DNA of 64,000 nucleotides from Flagellimonas profundi (GCF_017313275.1 NZ_JAFLNM010000002.1:854455-918454), one strand, 5' to 3'. Positions 18,983 to 27,949 are shown, counted from the first letter of the stretch. The notes: generated by a model from the letters alone, not told the origin. A program made the numbers and translations.

Positions 18983-20203
18983 TTATTTAGCTGGCAGCAC
19001 TTTAGTGGTCACTTCACCAAAGCCGACTCTAATATCGTCTTTTTGGGCGTAACCCCTCATCGTTACCGTATCACCATCTTCAATAAATTTTCGTTCCGTT
19101 CCATCTTTTAATTTGATGGGTCTTGTGCCACCCCAAGACAATTCGAGCATGGAGCCAAAACTGTTTTCTTCTTTACCGGAAATGGTTCCGGAGGCCATCA
19201 TATCCCCAATGTTAATGTTACAACCGTTTACCGTATGATGCGCCAATTGCTGGGCCATATTCCAGTACATATGTTTAAAATTGCTAAAGCAAACGGTGGT
19301 TTCCTTTCCTTGTTCTGGTGTGATGGCAACCTCCAAGTTGATATCATAGTTCTTTTCGCCTTCATATTTTAGATAGGGCAATACTTCGGGCTCTTGTTTG
19401 GGACCATGGGTCCTAAAGGGTTCCAAAGCTTCCAAAGTCACCACCCATGGAGAAATAGACGAGGCAAAGTTCTTGGCCAAGAATGGACCAAGGGGCACAT
19501 ATTCCCATTTTTGAATGTCACGAGCGGACCAATCGTTGAACAGTACCAGTCCAAAAATATAATCCTCGGCTTCCTTGGTGGAAATGGATTCGCCCAATTG
19601 GGTTTCTTTTCCACAGACAAAGCCCATTTCAAGCTCAAAATCCAAGCGTTTTGTAGGACCAAAAACAGGTGAGTCCTCACCTTTGGGCATTGTCTGACCT
19701 TTGGGACGATGAATGGGCTGCCCACTTACAATTATGGAACTTGCCCTGCCATGGTAACCCACTGGAATGTGTTTCCAATTGGGCAAAAGGGCGTTTTCGG
19801 GGTCGCGGAACATTTTCCCTACATTGGTGGCGTGTTCCAAACTGGAATAAAAATCGGTATAGTCTCCGACCGCTACGGGCATATGCATGTGGGCCTCGGA
19901 CTGCTTAACGAAGAGTTCGGGCTTTCCGGCTAAAACGGAATTATCGTCTTTCAGCCAATACTGAATCTTTTTACGGACCCGTTTGGTGACTTCCTTTCCA
20001 AGGGAAATAAAATCGTTCAAGGTATCCTTTTCCAGCAATGCCGTGTTGAAGTCGAACACATCCAACTCAGCAACGGCGGCTAAATCAAGAATGTATTCCC
20101 CAACGGCGACACCTACTCGTGGACTTCGGTCCCGCGTTGAAAAGATCCCAAAAGGGATATTGTGAATCGAAAAATCTGAATTTTCAGGTATTTCTATAAT
20201 CAT
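18983..20203 (-). CDS. fahA: fumarylacetoacetase
   Basis: Last step of tyrosine breakdown: hydrolysis of 4-fumarylacetoacetate to fumarate and acetoacetate. The 406-residue protein has an N-terminal SH3-like domain (about 1-115) and the FAH catalytic domain with FYSSLEHATNVGKMFR, YHGRASSI, LDFELEMGFVCGKE (metal ligands) and FNDWSARDIQKWEYVPLGPF. The length is typical. It sits downstream of hmgA with palindromic repeats on both sides. Confidence 0.97.
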   Translation of the reverse strand: MIIEIPENSDFSIHNIPFGIFSTRDRSPRVGVAVGEYILDLAAVAELDVFDFNTALLEKDTLNDFISLGKEVTKRVRKKIQYWLKDDNSVLAGKPELFVKQSEAHMHMPVAVGDYTDFYSSLEHATNVGKMFRDPENALLPNWKHIPVGYHGRASSIIVSGQPIHRPKGQTMPKGEDSPVFGPTKRLDFELEMGFVCGKETQLGESISTKEAEDYIFGLVLFNDWSARDIQKWEYVPLGPFLAKNFASSISPWVVTLEALEPFRTHGPKQEPEVLPYLKYEGEKNYDINLEVAITPEQGKETTVCFSNFKHMYWNMAQQLAHHTVNGCNINIGDMMASGTISGKEENSFGSMLELSWGGTRPIKLKDGTERKFIEDGDTVTMRGYAQKDDIRVGFGEVTTKVLPAK

Positions 20204-20219
20204 CGAATGTTACATATAT

Positions 20220-20292
20220 GTCATTCCTGCGGAGGCAGGAATCTTTTTGAACAATGGATTCCGCATCGTGCTTCGACTGCGCTCGAAATGAC
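20220..20292. repeat. palindromic element between fahA and hmgA
   Basis: Inverted ends GTCATT (20220-20225) and AATGAC (20287-20292) enclose a small hairpin (ATTCCTGC...GCAGGAAT) and the segment GGATTCCGCATCGTGCTTCG. It shares its terminal words with the elements at 16689-16873 and 18870-18973, which points to one repeat family. Confidence 0.7.
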
Positions 20293-20314
20293 AGAAGGCA
20301 ATAACGAATTCATT

Positions 20315-21472
20315 TTACTCCAACCACGATTTATAATACTTGCCATCATCAATTTTGAGGGCATTTTCTGTTACTTGCAATGGTTTGAAGGTGTCTATCA
20401 TCACGGCCAATTCTTCCGTACCTTTTTTACCGATACTGGCTTCGTAAGTGCCTGGGTGCGGTCCGTGCGGAATACCCGCTGGGTGCAACGAAATATATCC
20501 TGGTCCAATTCCTGTTCGGCTCATAAAATCACCATCCACATAGTACAACACTTCATCGGAATCTATGTTGGAGTGATTGTAAGGTGCGGGAATCGATTTT
20601 GGATGATAATCATACAGTCTTGGGCAGAATGAGCAAACCACGAACGCACCTGTTTCAAAAGTTTGGTGAACAGGTGGCGGTTGATGTACGCGCCCCGTAA
20701 TCGGTTCAAAATTATGGATGGAAAATCCGTAGGGGAAGTTGTAACCGTCCCATCCCACTACATCAAAAGGATGTGTGGAATAAACGAGTTGGTGCAACAT
20801 ACCCTGTTTTTTGATTTTCATCAAAAACTCTCCTTTTTCATCAAAAGTTTGGAGGTCCTGCGGCAATTTATAGTCTCGTTCGCAAAAAGGGGAGTGTTCC
20901 AAAAGTTGGCCAAACCAGTTGCGATACCTTTTTGGGGTATAAATTGGATGGAAGGACTCAGCATACAAAATACGGTTGTCCTCTGTATCAAACTCTATTT
21001 GATAAATCATTCCACGGGGAATGATGAGGTAATCCCCATATTCAAACGGAATGTTCCCCAAAAAGGTTTTCAAGGTTCCCGACCCTTTATGGATAAAGAG
21101 CATTTCGTCTGCATCGGCATTTTTATAGAAATAGTCCGTAACAGATTTTCTAGGTGCCGCCAAACCTACATGAACATCGTTGTTCACCAAGAGCGGTTCC
21201 CGTGCTTCAAGAAAATCATCTTTGGGAGCTACATCAAAACCGATAAACTTGCGGCTAGTGATATTTTTTTCTACCGCAATCTTTGGACCTACATCCAGAG
21301 CTTTCCCAATTTCCTTGACCTGAGTAGGTCGGTGAACGTGGTAGGAAAGTGAGGACATCCCATCAAAACCGATAGTTCCAAAAAGCTGCTCGTAATAGAG
21401 GCCACCATCGGGTTTCTCGAATTGGGTATGCCGTTTTTGCGGAATTTTCCCGAGTTTATGATAAATAGGCAT
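20315..21472 (-). CDS. hmgA: homogentisate 1,2-dioxygenase
   Basis: Non-haem iron enzyme opening the ring of homogentisate to maleylacetoacetate. The 385-residue cupin-type protein is somewhat shorter than the roughly 430-450 of proteobacterial and animal forms but spans both domains. Probable iron ligands are H300, E307 and a histidine of the PHGPH motif (336 or 339). VHQPPPVHQTFET near 262-274 and CPRLYDYHPKSIPAPYNH near 283-300 are family signatures. It follows hpd by 78 bases, a gap that contains an inverted repeat. Confidence 0.95.
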   Translation of the reverse strand: MPIYHKLGKIPQKRHTQFEKPDGGLYYEQLFGTIGFDGMSSLSYHVHRPTQVKEIGKALDVGPKIAVEKNITSRKFIGFDVAPKDDFLEAREPLLVNNDVHVGLAAPRKSVTDYFYKNADADEMLFIHKGSGTLKTFLGNIPFEYGDYLIIPRGMIYQIEFDTEDNRILYAESFHPIYTPKRYRNWFGQLLEHSPFCERDYKLPQDLQTFDEKGEFLMKIKKQGMLHQLVYSTHPFDVVGWDGYNFPYGFSIHNFEPITGRVHQPPPVHQTFETGAFVVCSFCPRLYDYHPKSIPAPYNHSNIDSDEVLYYVDGDFMSRTGIGPGYISLHPAGIPHGPHPGTYEASIGKKGTEELAVMIDTFKPLQVTENALKIDDGKYYKSWLE

Positions 21473-21489
21473 TGCTTTGGTTTTAAGTG

Positions 21490-21538
21490 ATAAGTGTTAA
21501 GTGATGAGCACATTGCTTGCCCAAAACTTAACACTTAT
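21490..21538. repeat. 13-base perfect inverted repeat, hmgA-hpd gap
   Basis: ATAAGTGTTAAGT (21490-21502) is the exact reverse complement of 21526-21538, with a 23-base loop. It lies between hpd and hmgA and could fold in the mRNA between the two cistrons. It lacks the GTCATTCC end word of the other repeats in this cluster. Confidence 0.8.
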
Positions 21539-21550
21539 AATTTACAATTT

Positions 21551-22684
21551 TTAGTGCAATGTGCCGCGAAGCTCTTGTTCACGTTCTATGGCTTCGAACA
21601 ATGCTTTAAAGTTACCTTTTCCAAACGACTGTGCACCTTTTCTTTGGATTATTTCGAAAAACATGGTTGGTCGAGGCTCTACAGGCTTGGTAAAGATCTG
21701 TAACAAATATCCCTCATCATCGCGATCTACCAAGATGCCCAATTCTTTCAAAGGTGCAATGTCCTCGTCAATTTCACCGACACGGTCGGTTACGGCATCA
21801 TAATATGTAGCGGGAACTCTCAAGAATTCCACTCCACGACTTCTAAGATCGCGAACGGTTTGGATAATATCGTCCGTGGCCACGGCAATGTGCTGTACGC
21901 CTTCATCCTCATAAAAGTCGAGGTACTCTTCCACTTGGGATTTTTTCTTTCCTTCGGCAGGTTCGTTGATCGGAAATTTGATACGTCCGTTACCGTTGCT
22001 CATCACCTTACTCATCAAAGCAGTGTAGTCCGTGGAAATATCGTTATCGTCAAAAGAAAGAATGTTTTTAAAGCCAAGTACATCCTCGTAAAACTTTACC
22101 CAATGGTTCATTTTGTTCCAACCAACATTACCTACCATATGGTCCACAAACTTTAGACCGGTTGGTTCTGGGTTATAATCAGGTGTTTCCCATTTTTTAA
22201 AGCCGGGCAGAAAGGTTCCATTGTAATCCTTGCGTTCCACAAAAATATGCACGGTCTCACCATAGGTGTAGATCCCGGAACGGACCACTTTACCATCCTT
22301 GTCCTCTTCAACTCGTGGCTCCATGTAGGATGTGGCACCTCTTTCCATGGCATTGTTATAGGCTACAGTGGCATCATCCACCCATAGGGCCACAACTTTA
22401 ACCCCATCACCATGTTTGTCGATATGTTTTCCTATTTCCGTCCCACTTTTTAAGGGAGAAGTCAACACCAAACGGATTTTATCCTGCACCACTACGTAGC
22501 TCTCACGGTCCTTTAGTCCAGTTTCAAGCCCAGCTTGCGCATAGGATTGAAACCCGAAAGCTGATTTGTAGTAATGGGCTGCTTGCTTGGAATTCCCTAC
22601 ATATAGCTCTACATAATCGGTCCCGTTAATGGGCATAAAATCTTCAGATGTATTTGCTCCTTTGGGAAGTGTTGTTGTTTCCAT
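21551..22684 (-). CDS. hpd: 4-hydroxyphenylpyruvate dioxygenase
   Basis: Converts 4-hydroxyphenylpyruvate to homogentisate with Fe(II) and oxygen. The 377-residue protein is two tandem VOC domains with the iron ligands in the C-terminal one: H182 (FVDHMVGNV), H265 (GVQHIAVATDD) and E344 (FFEIIQRKG). The C terminus QRKGAQSFGKGNFKALFEAIE is typical. It is the first gene of the catabolic series and faces a MarR-type regulator. The 177-base divergent gap contains operator-like repeats that overlap its probable promoter. Confidence 0.97.
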   Translation of the reverse strand: METTTLPKGANTSEDFMPINGTDYVELYVGNSKQAAHYYKSAFGFQSYAQAGLETGLKDRESYVVVQDKIRLVLTSPLKSGTEIGKHIDKHGDGVKVVALWVDDATVAYNNAMERGATSYMEPRVEEDKDGKVVRSGIYTYGETVHIFVERKDYNGTFLPGFKKWETPDYNPEPTGLKFVDHMVGNVGWNKMNHWVKFYEDVLGFKNILSFDDNDISTDYTALMSKVMSNGNGRIKFPINEPAEGKKKSQVEEYLDFYEDEGVQHIAVATDDIIQTVRDLRSRGVEFLRVPATYYDAVTDRVGEIDEDIAPLKELGILVDRDDEGYLLQIFTKPVEPRPTMFFEIIQRKGAQSFGKGNFKALFEAIEREQELRGTLH

Positions 22685-22706
22685 GATGTATTCTGTTTTT
22701 TTATTG

Positions 22707-22778
22707 TTCAGTCTTATTTTGTTGCATCAACAACAAAAATAGTAATTTTGAAATACGAAAGGGATTTTGTTGACTGAA
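22707..22778. promoter_or_regulatory. candidate operator in hpd-MarR divergent region
   Basis: The word TTTTGTTG occurs three times: direct at 22717-22724, inverted (CAACAAAA) at 22731-22738, and direct at 22765-22772. The first two form a perfect 8-base palindrome with a 6-base spacer. A further inverted pair TTCAGTC/GACTGAA spans 22707-22713 and 22772-22778. The minus-strand -7-like word (CAAAAATA on the plus strand, 22734-22741) overlaps the right arm of the palindrome, so a bound regulator would cover the hpd promoter. Confidence 0.55.
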
Positions 22779-22861
22779 ATTTGAGTTAAAATTAATGAAG
22801 ACCTTGATGGATGATTCTTGGAAAAAAGGGAATCCCTATTTTTGTGGCTATTCTTAAATAA

Positions 22862-23308
22862 ATGCTCAGTCGTATAGATGAAATACAGGGGATGGGGTTC
22901 CATTTGGATTTGGTACTCCGTAAGATTCAAAAAGCTTATCTGCGTAAGTTTGATGAACTCGGTGTTGATACGACCATTGAGCAATGGGTGATTCTTTATC
23001 AAATCCACCAATTGGGGGAGAACGCCAGTCAGCGTGATATTGTAAACGAGAACTTTCGAAACCGTGCCACCACCTCTAGGGTAATCGGTGGGTTGGAGCG
23101 CAAAGGCTGGATTTCCAAAACCCGTTTTGATGGTGATCAAAAGCGATTTAAACTGGAACTGACACCTAAAGGGCAAGAAATTTTGGACATTACACTGCCC
23201 AGTGCCTTGGCTTTGCGAAAACTAGCGGTCAAAGGTGTGGATGCTTCGGAATTTGAAACCTTTTTAAAGGTTTTGGATACGATAGGGGATAATTATGAAG
23301 AAAATTAG
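22862..23308 (+). CDS. MarR family transcriptional regulator
   Basis: Winged-helix regulator of 148 residues. The DNA-binding core is visible at about 45-115 (ASQRDIVNENFRNRATTSRVIGGLERKGWISKTRFDGDQ, with recognition helix and wing), flanked by dimerisation helices. It is transcribed divergently from hpd, so I infer that it controls the tyrosine catabolism genes, possibly sensing an aromatic acid. Candidate operator repeats lie between the two. Its 3' end overlaps the convergent TauE-like gene by four bases. Confidence 0.9.
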   Translation: MLSRIDEIQGMGFHLDLVLRKIQKAYLRKFDELGVDTTIEQWVILYQIHQLGENASQRDIVNENFRNRATTSRVIGGLERKGWISKTRFDGDQKRFKLELTPKGQEILDITLPSALALRKLAVKGVDASEFETFLKVLDTIGDNYEEN

Positions 23309-24042
23309 TTCAAATGGTCAAAAGTCAACTTGGCTATAGTGGCCAACCCAATAAGTAAAATAAAGATGAGGCTTAACCTTCGGAATTTTCCTTGCGGAAT
23401 GTAATGCAGTATTCTTTTTCCTAAATAAGTGCCCACCAAACCAATAGCGAATAAAAAAGGCAGATAGGTTAATTCCTGCTTCCCGATATATCCATTTTCG
23501 TAATAGACAAAAGTTCGCGAAAAATCAATCATAAAATCAATAAAGGCAGAGGTGGCGATAAAGGCATGTTTTTCCAGATTGAATGCCGCCATGGTAAGTC
23601 CTCTAATGGCCCCTCCAGTACCCAATAATCCCGCCGAAAAACCAGATAGTGAACCTCCGATTATGGAGTTCCTTTTGTTGGGAAGTACCATAATTTCATT
23701 TTTTATCAAAAACAGTAGACTAAAAACAACGAGAAATATCCCCAAAATAATTTCCAATGAGCCGGTATCCACTATTTTGGATAAGAATCCACCTGCAATA
23801 ACAAATAGTACCGAAGGGACACCGATGTACAACAATAGCTTTTTGTCCAACCCTTTTTTGAACAGGAATATTTTACTGACGTTGCTGGACAGATGGAAAA
23901 TGGCCGTCATGCCAAGAACCGAGTAAAAATCAAAGTAAAAATTACCGAGTGGCACAAAGAACACCGAAGAACCGAAGCCACCAATGGTGCCAATGATTTC
24001 CGCAGCCAAAGCCAATAGGAGAAAAATGTAGCTTATCTTCAC
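23305..24042 (-). CDS. TauE/SafE family permease
   Basis: Integral membrane protein of 245 residues with about seven or eight helices and the duplicated glycine-rich signatures of the family (GTIGGFGSSVFFVPLGNFYF near 18-37, GGSLSGFSAGLLGTGGAIRG near 129-148). Relatives export sulfite, sulfoacetate or other small organosulfur anions; the substrate here is unknown. It lies 41 bases downstream of a GH2 glycosidase on the same strand and overlaps the convergent MarR gene by four bases. Confidence 0.88.
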   Translation of the reverse strand: MKISYIFLLLALAAEIIGTIGGFGSSVFFVPLGNFYFDFYSVLGMTAIFHLSSNVSKIFLFKKGLDKKLLLYIGVPSVLFVIAGGFLSKIVDTGSLEIILGIFLVVFSLLFLIKNEIMVLPNKRNSIIGGSLSGFSAGLLGTGGAIRGLTMAAFNLEKHAFIATSAFIDFMIDFSRTFVYYENGYIGKQELTYLPFLFAIGLVGTYLGKRILHYIPQGKFRRLSLIFILLIGLATIAKLTFDHLN

Positions 24043-24083
24043 GACTTATCGATTCCTAGAAAAAGAAAGGTACTCTTTTTATG

Positions 24084-25931
24084 CTATTTATTTCCTGACT
24101 TATTCCAAGTATCATAAAAGCCTTTCAGTACCCAAAAGGCTTTTTTCTTTTTACCCTCTTCCGAGATCAATCCTTTTCGGTTATAATCGTCCTGTATGTT
24201 GGGCAATGGTCTTCGGGGCGATCTAAAATCCACCAAAATCCAGGGGGACATGCCTTTTAACTGGTCAATTTTCTGCAGCATTGCCAAGGTTTCTTGATAC
24301 AGATATTCTTGGTATTCCTCGGTCCATCGTGTGTTTCTATCACCGTGAAGACCCTGTTTGGCACCTGCCCCGAACTCAGAAACGATAACGGGCTTGTTTT
24401 GAGTGATTTCCCATTCTGTAATTCTTGCCAGATCGGGGGTTCCTCCGTACCATCCTATGTATTGGTTAAAACTGAGTACATCCACCAATTCGGCCATGGG
24501 ATCATCAATATGTTTAATGTTAGGGTTGTTTGGGTCGCTACTCTGTTCCAATGCGGCACTGATCAGTCGGGTGGAATCTATTTTTCTTGCTGTTTTAATG
24601 AGATTGGTCAAAAAAGCAGTCCGCACATCGCTCACGGGAGTTTCGTTGGCCATGGACCAGATGATGACCGCAGCCCGGTTTTTGTCCCGTTGCATCATTT
24701 CTTGCAACTGATTTTCTGCATTCGCATAGGTATTCGGGTTGTTCCATTGAATGGTCCAATAGACCGGATTCTCTTCCCAGACCAAAATACCCATCTCGTC
24801 CGCAAGCCTAATAATGTGCTCATTGTGCGGATAGTGGGACAAACGAACGTAGTTTCCGCCCATTTCCTTGATCCATCCCAAGACTTTCTCGGCATCTGCC
24901 CTGGAATTCGCTCTTCCTTTGGTGATAGGGCTTTCTTCATGCAGACTGATACCTTTGAGCAGTATGGGTTCCCCATTCAAAAGGATATCATCTTCTTGGG
25001 TGCTAATGGTTCGGAATCCTATTTGGTCTTTCAGTTGTTCTTCATTAGTTGAAAAAGATACTTCATATAGCTTGGGATTTTCGGGTGACCAGTAGTCAAT
25101 TTTTCTGGATTTGATTTCGAAACTGCCCTGGCCCGAAGCATCTGTGACCAACTTCTTTTTGATACCCAATTCTGGTATTTCCACCGTAACTTCATGAGCG
25201 GAATTGGCTTCACCTTTTAGGTTGACCTCACCTTTGATGATATGGTTGTCCTCAGTATCCAAATGGATAAAATAGTCAAGAATGTAGGTTAATGGTGTTT
25301 CGACCAATTTTACGTCCCGAGTGATGCCGCCATAGTTCCACCAATCGGTATTTAGGGTAGGGACACCCTCTTTGGACCGCTTATTGTCTATCTTAAAAAT
25401 GATAAAGTTGTCCTTTTCCTTCAATAGATCGGTCACTTCAAAATTAAAAGGCGTGAACCCCCCAAGGTGAGCACCCAACTTTTTGCCATTTAAGTAGGCT
25501 TCTGTTTTGTAATTGGCAGCTCCTACATATAAAAACACCCTGTTGCTATCTTCCGTCTTGGTATAATCAAAAGATTTCTTGTACCAGATCGTGCCTTCGT
25601 AATAGTAGAGTTTCTCTTTTTGGGTGTTCCAATCCCCAGGAACTTGCAAAGTATCGGATTCATCAAAATTATATTCGATTAAATCTGAAGGACGCTGGGC
25701 CTTTGTATTGGTAAAATAGGCATTGGCCGAAACCTGTTCCTGTTGGTCGAACGGTTCGTAGCGATAATTGTAATACCCATTTTCGTATGGATCTACAATG
25801 TAATGCCATACTCCATTGAGGGAGGTGGTTTTTCGGTTAAAGGTGTTGATCATCAAGGCATCGGGTTCTTGCGACCAGATATGCGTATTACAGCCGAGTA
25901 TGAACACCAGGCCTAAAACAATGTTTTTCAT
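24084..25931 (-). CDS. glycoside hydrolase family 2 protein
   Basis: Exported retaining glycosidase of 615 residues, beta-glucuronidase/beta-galactosidase type. After a signal or lipoprotein-type leader (about 1-21, with C14) come a sugar-binding jelly-roll domain, an Ig-like domain and a TIM barrel. The acid/base E430 (in WSMANETP) and the nucleophile E519 (in VSEFGAG) are both present with normal spacing, so the enzyme should be active. The compact size and the YVRLSHYPHNEHIIRLADEMGI segment favour a beta-glucuronidase-like subgroup, which is a guess. It is not in a visible SusCD locus; a TauE-like permease follows. Confidence 0.9.
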   Translation of the reverse strand: MKNIVLGLVFILGCNTHIWSQEPDALMINTFNRKTTSLNGVWHYIVDPYENGYYNYRYEPFDQQEQVSANAYFTNTKAQRPSDLIEYNFDESDTLQVPGDWNTQKEKLYYYEGTIWYKKSFDYTKTEDSNRVFLYVGAANYKTEAYLNGKKLGAHLGGFTPFNFEVTDLLKEKDNFIIFKIDNKRSKEGVPTLNTDWWNYGGITRDVKLVETPLTYILDYFIHLDTEDNHIIKGEVNLKGEANSAHEVTVEIPELGIKKKLVTDASGQGSFEIKSRKIDYWSPENPKLYEVSFSTNEEQLKDQIGFRTISTQEDDILLNGEPILLKGISLHEESPITKGRANSRADAEKVLGWIKEMGGNYVRLSHYPHNEHIIRLADEMGILVWEENPVYWTIQWNNPNTYANAENQLQEMMQRDKNRAAVIIWSMANETPVSDVRTAFLTNLIKTARKIDSTRLISAALEQSSDPNNPNIKHIDDPMAELVDVLSFNQYIGWYGGTPDLARITEWEITQNKPVIVSEFGAGAKQGLHGDRNTRWTEEYQEYLYQETLAMLQKIDQLKGMSPWILVDFRSPRRPLPNIQDDYNRKGLISEEGKKKKAFWVLKGFYDTWNKSGNK

Positions 25932-26108
25932 GTGCTCGTGTTGGAGTACTAAAGATAGGAAACTTGTTATTTATGTCATTTTACCCTAATAAAATCTTAA
26001 AATGTCGATTTTGTGTTAATTAAGCATATAAACTGGACAATCCATTGGAAGTTGGGGCAATAAAACCACCTCAACTTTGTCCTTGTATAACTTAGATATA
26101 CAACTGCT

Positions 26109-26672
26109 ATGAAAAACACGAATTTTTATCCGACAATGTGGTCAACAGTCCCATATGTCCCAAGTGTTATGACAGCTGCATATGCTGCCGAAACCCATGG
26201 AACTGAGTTGATCTTGAAAAATGAGGCCGCAACGGCACACCATGTTTCAGAAATGTCCCTTAACATTACCAAGTTCTCTGCAATCGACGAGCACGGTAAT
26301 GAGCACTTTATTATAGATTTTCCCGGTCAGAACCCAGTAACCCTAAAAGGAATTGCTTCAGGGAACTTTATACGTTCCAAAAGCGTGCTTTCCTTGCCCC
26401 AAGGTAAATACAAAGCTTTTCGCTTTTATACAGCGGGTTGGGGCAACCAGTTTATTTACCGGGATGGGGTGGCCGAATCGGCCAATTCGTTCAACCGTTT
26501 GGATTTTCAGATTGAAAATGGGTTTACGGTTGAGGAAGGCAATGCCCCTGAAGTTAAATTGTGGTTTGACTTTTCTCCCTACCAGTGGAAGCGACACTTT
26601 AAACCGCTTACGGATTTGTTTATTGGGAGCAAAAGTCAAAAACCACGATTGGCCAATAGTTTTGGCAATTGA
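26109..26672 (+). CDS. uncharacterised beta-rich protein
   Basis: Protein of 187 residues with alternating strand-like segments and no obvious lipobox; the N terminus is only weakly signal-like. The pattern (SLNITKFSAIDEHGNEHF, then LSLPQGKYKAFRFY at about 93-106) is reminiscent of DUF4382-type domains, in which a short helix-free barrel carries LPxGKY. I cannot confirm this by eye. It is a single gene closed by a bidirectional terminator. No function is assigned. Confidence 0.7.
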   Translation: MKNTNFYPTMWSTVPYVPSVMTAAYAAETHGTELILKNEAATAHHVSEMSLNITKFSAIDEHGNEHFIIDFPGQNPVTLKGIASGNFIRSKSVLSLPQGKYKAFRFYTAGWGNQFIYRDGVAESANSFNRLDFQIENGFTVEEGNAPEVKLWFDFSPYQWKRHFKPLTDLFIGSKSQKPRLANSFGN

Positions 26673-26691
26673 TCATTAAGCTATGAAAAGG

Positions 26692-26724
26692 AATGAAAAA
26701 GGCACCGATTGGGTGCCTTTTTTA
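26692..26724. terminator. bidirectional intrinsic terminator
   Basis: Inverted arms AAAAAGGCACC (26696-26706) and GGTGCCTTTTT (from 26712) with a short loop, A-rich before and T-rich after. It lies between two convergent genes and can serve both strands. Confidence 0.87.
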
Positions 26725-26735
26725 CTATTTAAAAG

Positions 26736-27026
26736 TTAGATTAACCCCCCACTGAGCCGTTTTAATTTTTGCAATACCTCATATACTGAAAAACTTCTGG
26801 CAAAACGGGCCATTTCCCTGTCATCTGCCTTTATGATGACCACCGGTAAGGTAAATACCATGGATTGTCCTGTAAACTCCACTTCCTCCTCCACATCTAC
26901 TACTCTAATGTTCACTTTTGGAAAATTTTCCTTTACGGCTTCCAGCAACTTTGGTTTTAACACCTTACAGACGCCACAGGTTTTGCCCGTAAAATAAATG
27001 AGGTCTAAGGTTTGCGTTTCTATCAT
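26736..27026 (-). CDS. thioredoxin-fold protein with CxxC
   Basis: Cytoplasmic thioredoxin-like protein of 96 residues. The redox motif CGVC lies near residues 17-20 (YFTGKTCGVCKVLKPKLL), and the cis-proline loop is visible as VFTLPVVII. There is no signal peptide. The CGVC pair differs from the CGPC of housekeeping thioredoxin, so this is probably a specialised reductant. It is 15 bases downstream of the NIPSNAP lipoprotein gene and likely shares its transcript. Confidence 0.88.
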   Translation of the reverse strand: MIETQTLDLIYFTGKTCGVCKVLKPKLLEAVKENFPKVNIRVVDVEEEVEFTGQSMVFTLPVVIIKADDREMARFARSFSVYEVLQKLKRLSGGLI

Positions 27027-27041
27027 ATGGATTTTTTGAAA

Positions 27042-27860
27042 TCAATAATCCGAATATTCTGTAGGGTATAAAAACCAAATATCGGCATGGTTCACATTAT
27101 TTTCATATTTGGGCATGGCAATCAGTTCTTTCCACTCAGGCGAATCTACAAAGGCTTCCCAGTTTTTGTCCCTAGTGGGCATATCCGCATGGGTGGTCAT
27201 ATACATTAAATTGGGCATTTTTGGCCCGGAAAGCACCTCCCCATAAAATACGGCATTGAAATCCAATCGGTCGAACAGTGTTACCTCGCCGCCGGCGTTG
27301 AACATATCCACCTTGTTGCGATAGTATTTTTCGGTGGGTGATTCATAGCTACGCAACTCATAGACGCGTTCAGATCTTGGACCGTCCAAATTTGGAACCT
27401 TCATCATCGGCATATCGGTAAAGGCCTGCAATAGAATGGACTCAATATGATCGTAGGGCGGATTGTCATAATTCGCATCGATATATGCACTCCCTGCGGC
27501 AGTATAGGTCTCGTCTTCCAGGAGTTTACTGTCCAAATCCTGGAACTGTTCCAAACTTTCAAAAGGCAGTAAAACAAAGGTTTTTTGGATGGTATCGTTT
27601 TCATTGGTACGAAATTTAAATACTCCTACTTGGTCGATGCCCTGTTTTTTTACGGCGGGCATAAATGCATTTTTTAGGTAGTTGTCCACCGTAGCCACTT
27701 GTTCATCGGAACTAAAGGAGTAGATTTTAAGTTGGTAAAATTCCCGTCCTTCTTCTGCAGTTTCTGGAGTTTCAGGTGTTTCTTTGGTCTCGGGGTTTGG
27801 ATTGCCGCAGCTTGCCATGGCAATTGCAATCAACAGCGATAGTAGTTTGATGGTTTTCAT
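27042..27860 (-). CDS. NIPSNAP family lipoprotein
   Basis: Lipoprotein of 272 residues. The signal ends in a lipobox (AMASC, Cys18) followed by a P/E/T-rich linker (about 19-38). Then come two NIPSNAP-type dimeric alpha-beta-barrel domains: FYQLKIYSFSSDEQ at about 41-54 and VYELRSYESPTEKYYRNKVDMF at about 166-187. The biochemical role of NIPSNAP proteins is poorly known. It is placed upstream of a thioredoxin-like gene. Confidence 0.88.
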   Translation of the reverse strand: MKTIKLLSLLIAIAMASCGNPNPETKETPETPETAEEGREFYQLKIYSFSSDEQVATVDNYLKNAFMPAVKKQGIDQVGVFKFRTNENDTIQKTFVLLPFESLEQFQDLDSKLLEDETYTAAGSAYIDANYDNPPYDHIESILLQAFTDMPMMKVPNLDGPRSERVYELRSYESPTEKYYRNKVDMFNAGGEVTLFDRLDFNAVFYGEVLSGPKMPNLMYMTTHADMPTRDKNWEAFVDSPEWKELIAMPKYENNVNHADIWFLYPTEYSDY

Positions 27861-27949
27861 TTTGTGTGGTTGAATTTGATGTGGGTTATTAACGTTGATT
27901 CAAAAGTAATGATTCAAGATAGGGATTTATTTGGTGATAGTTAGGTCGA

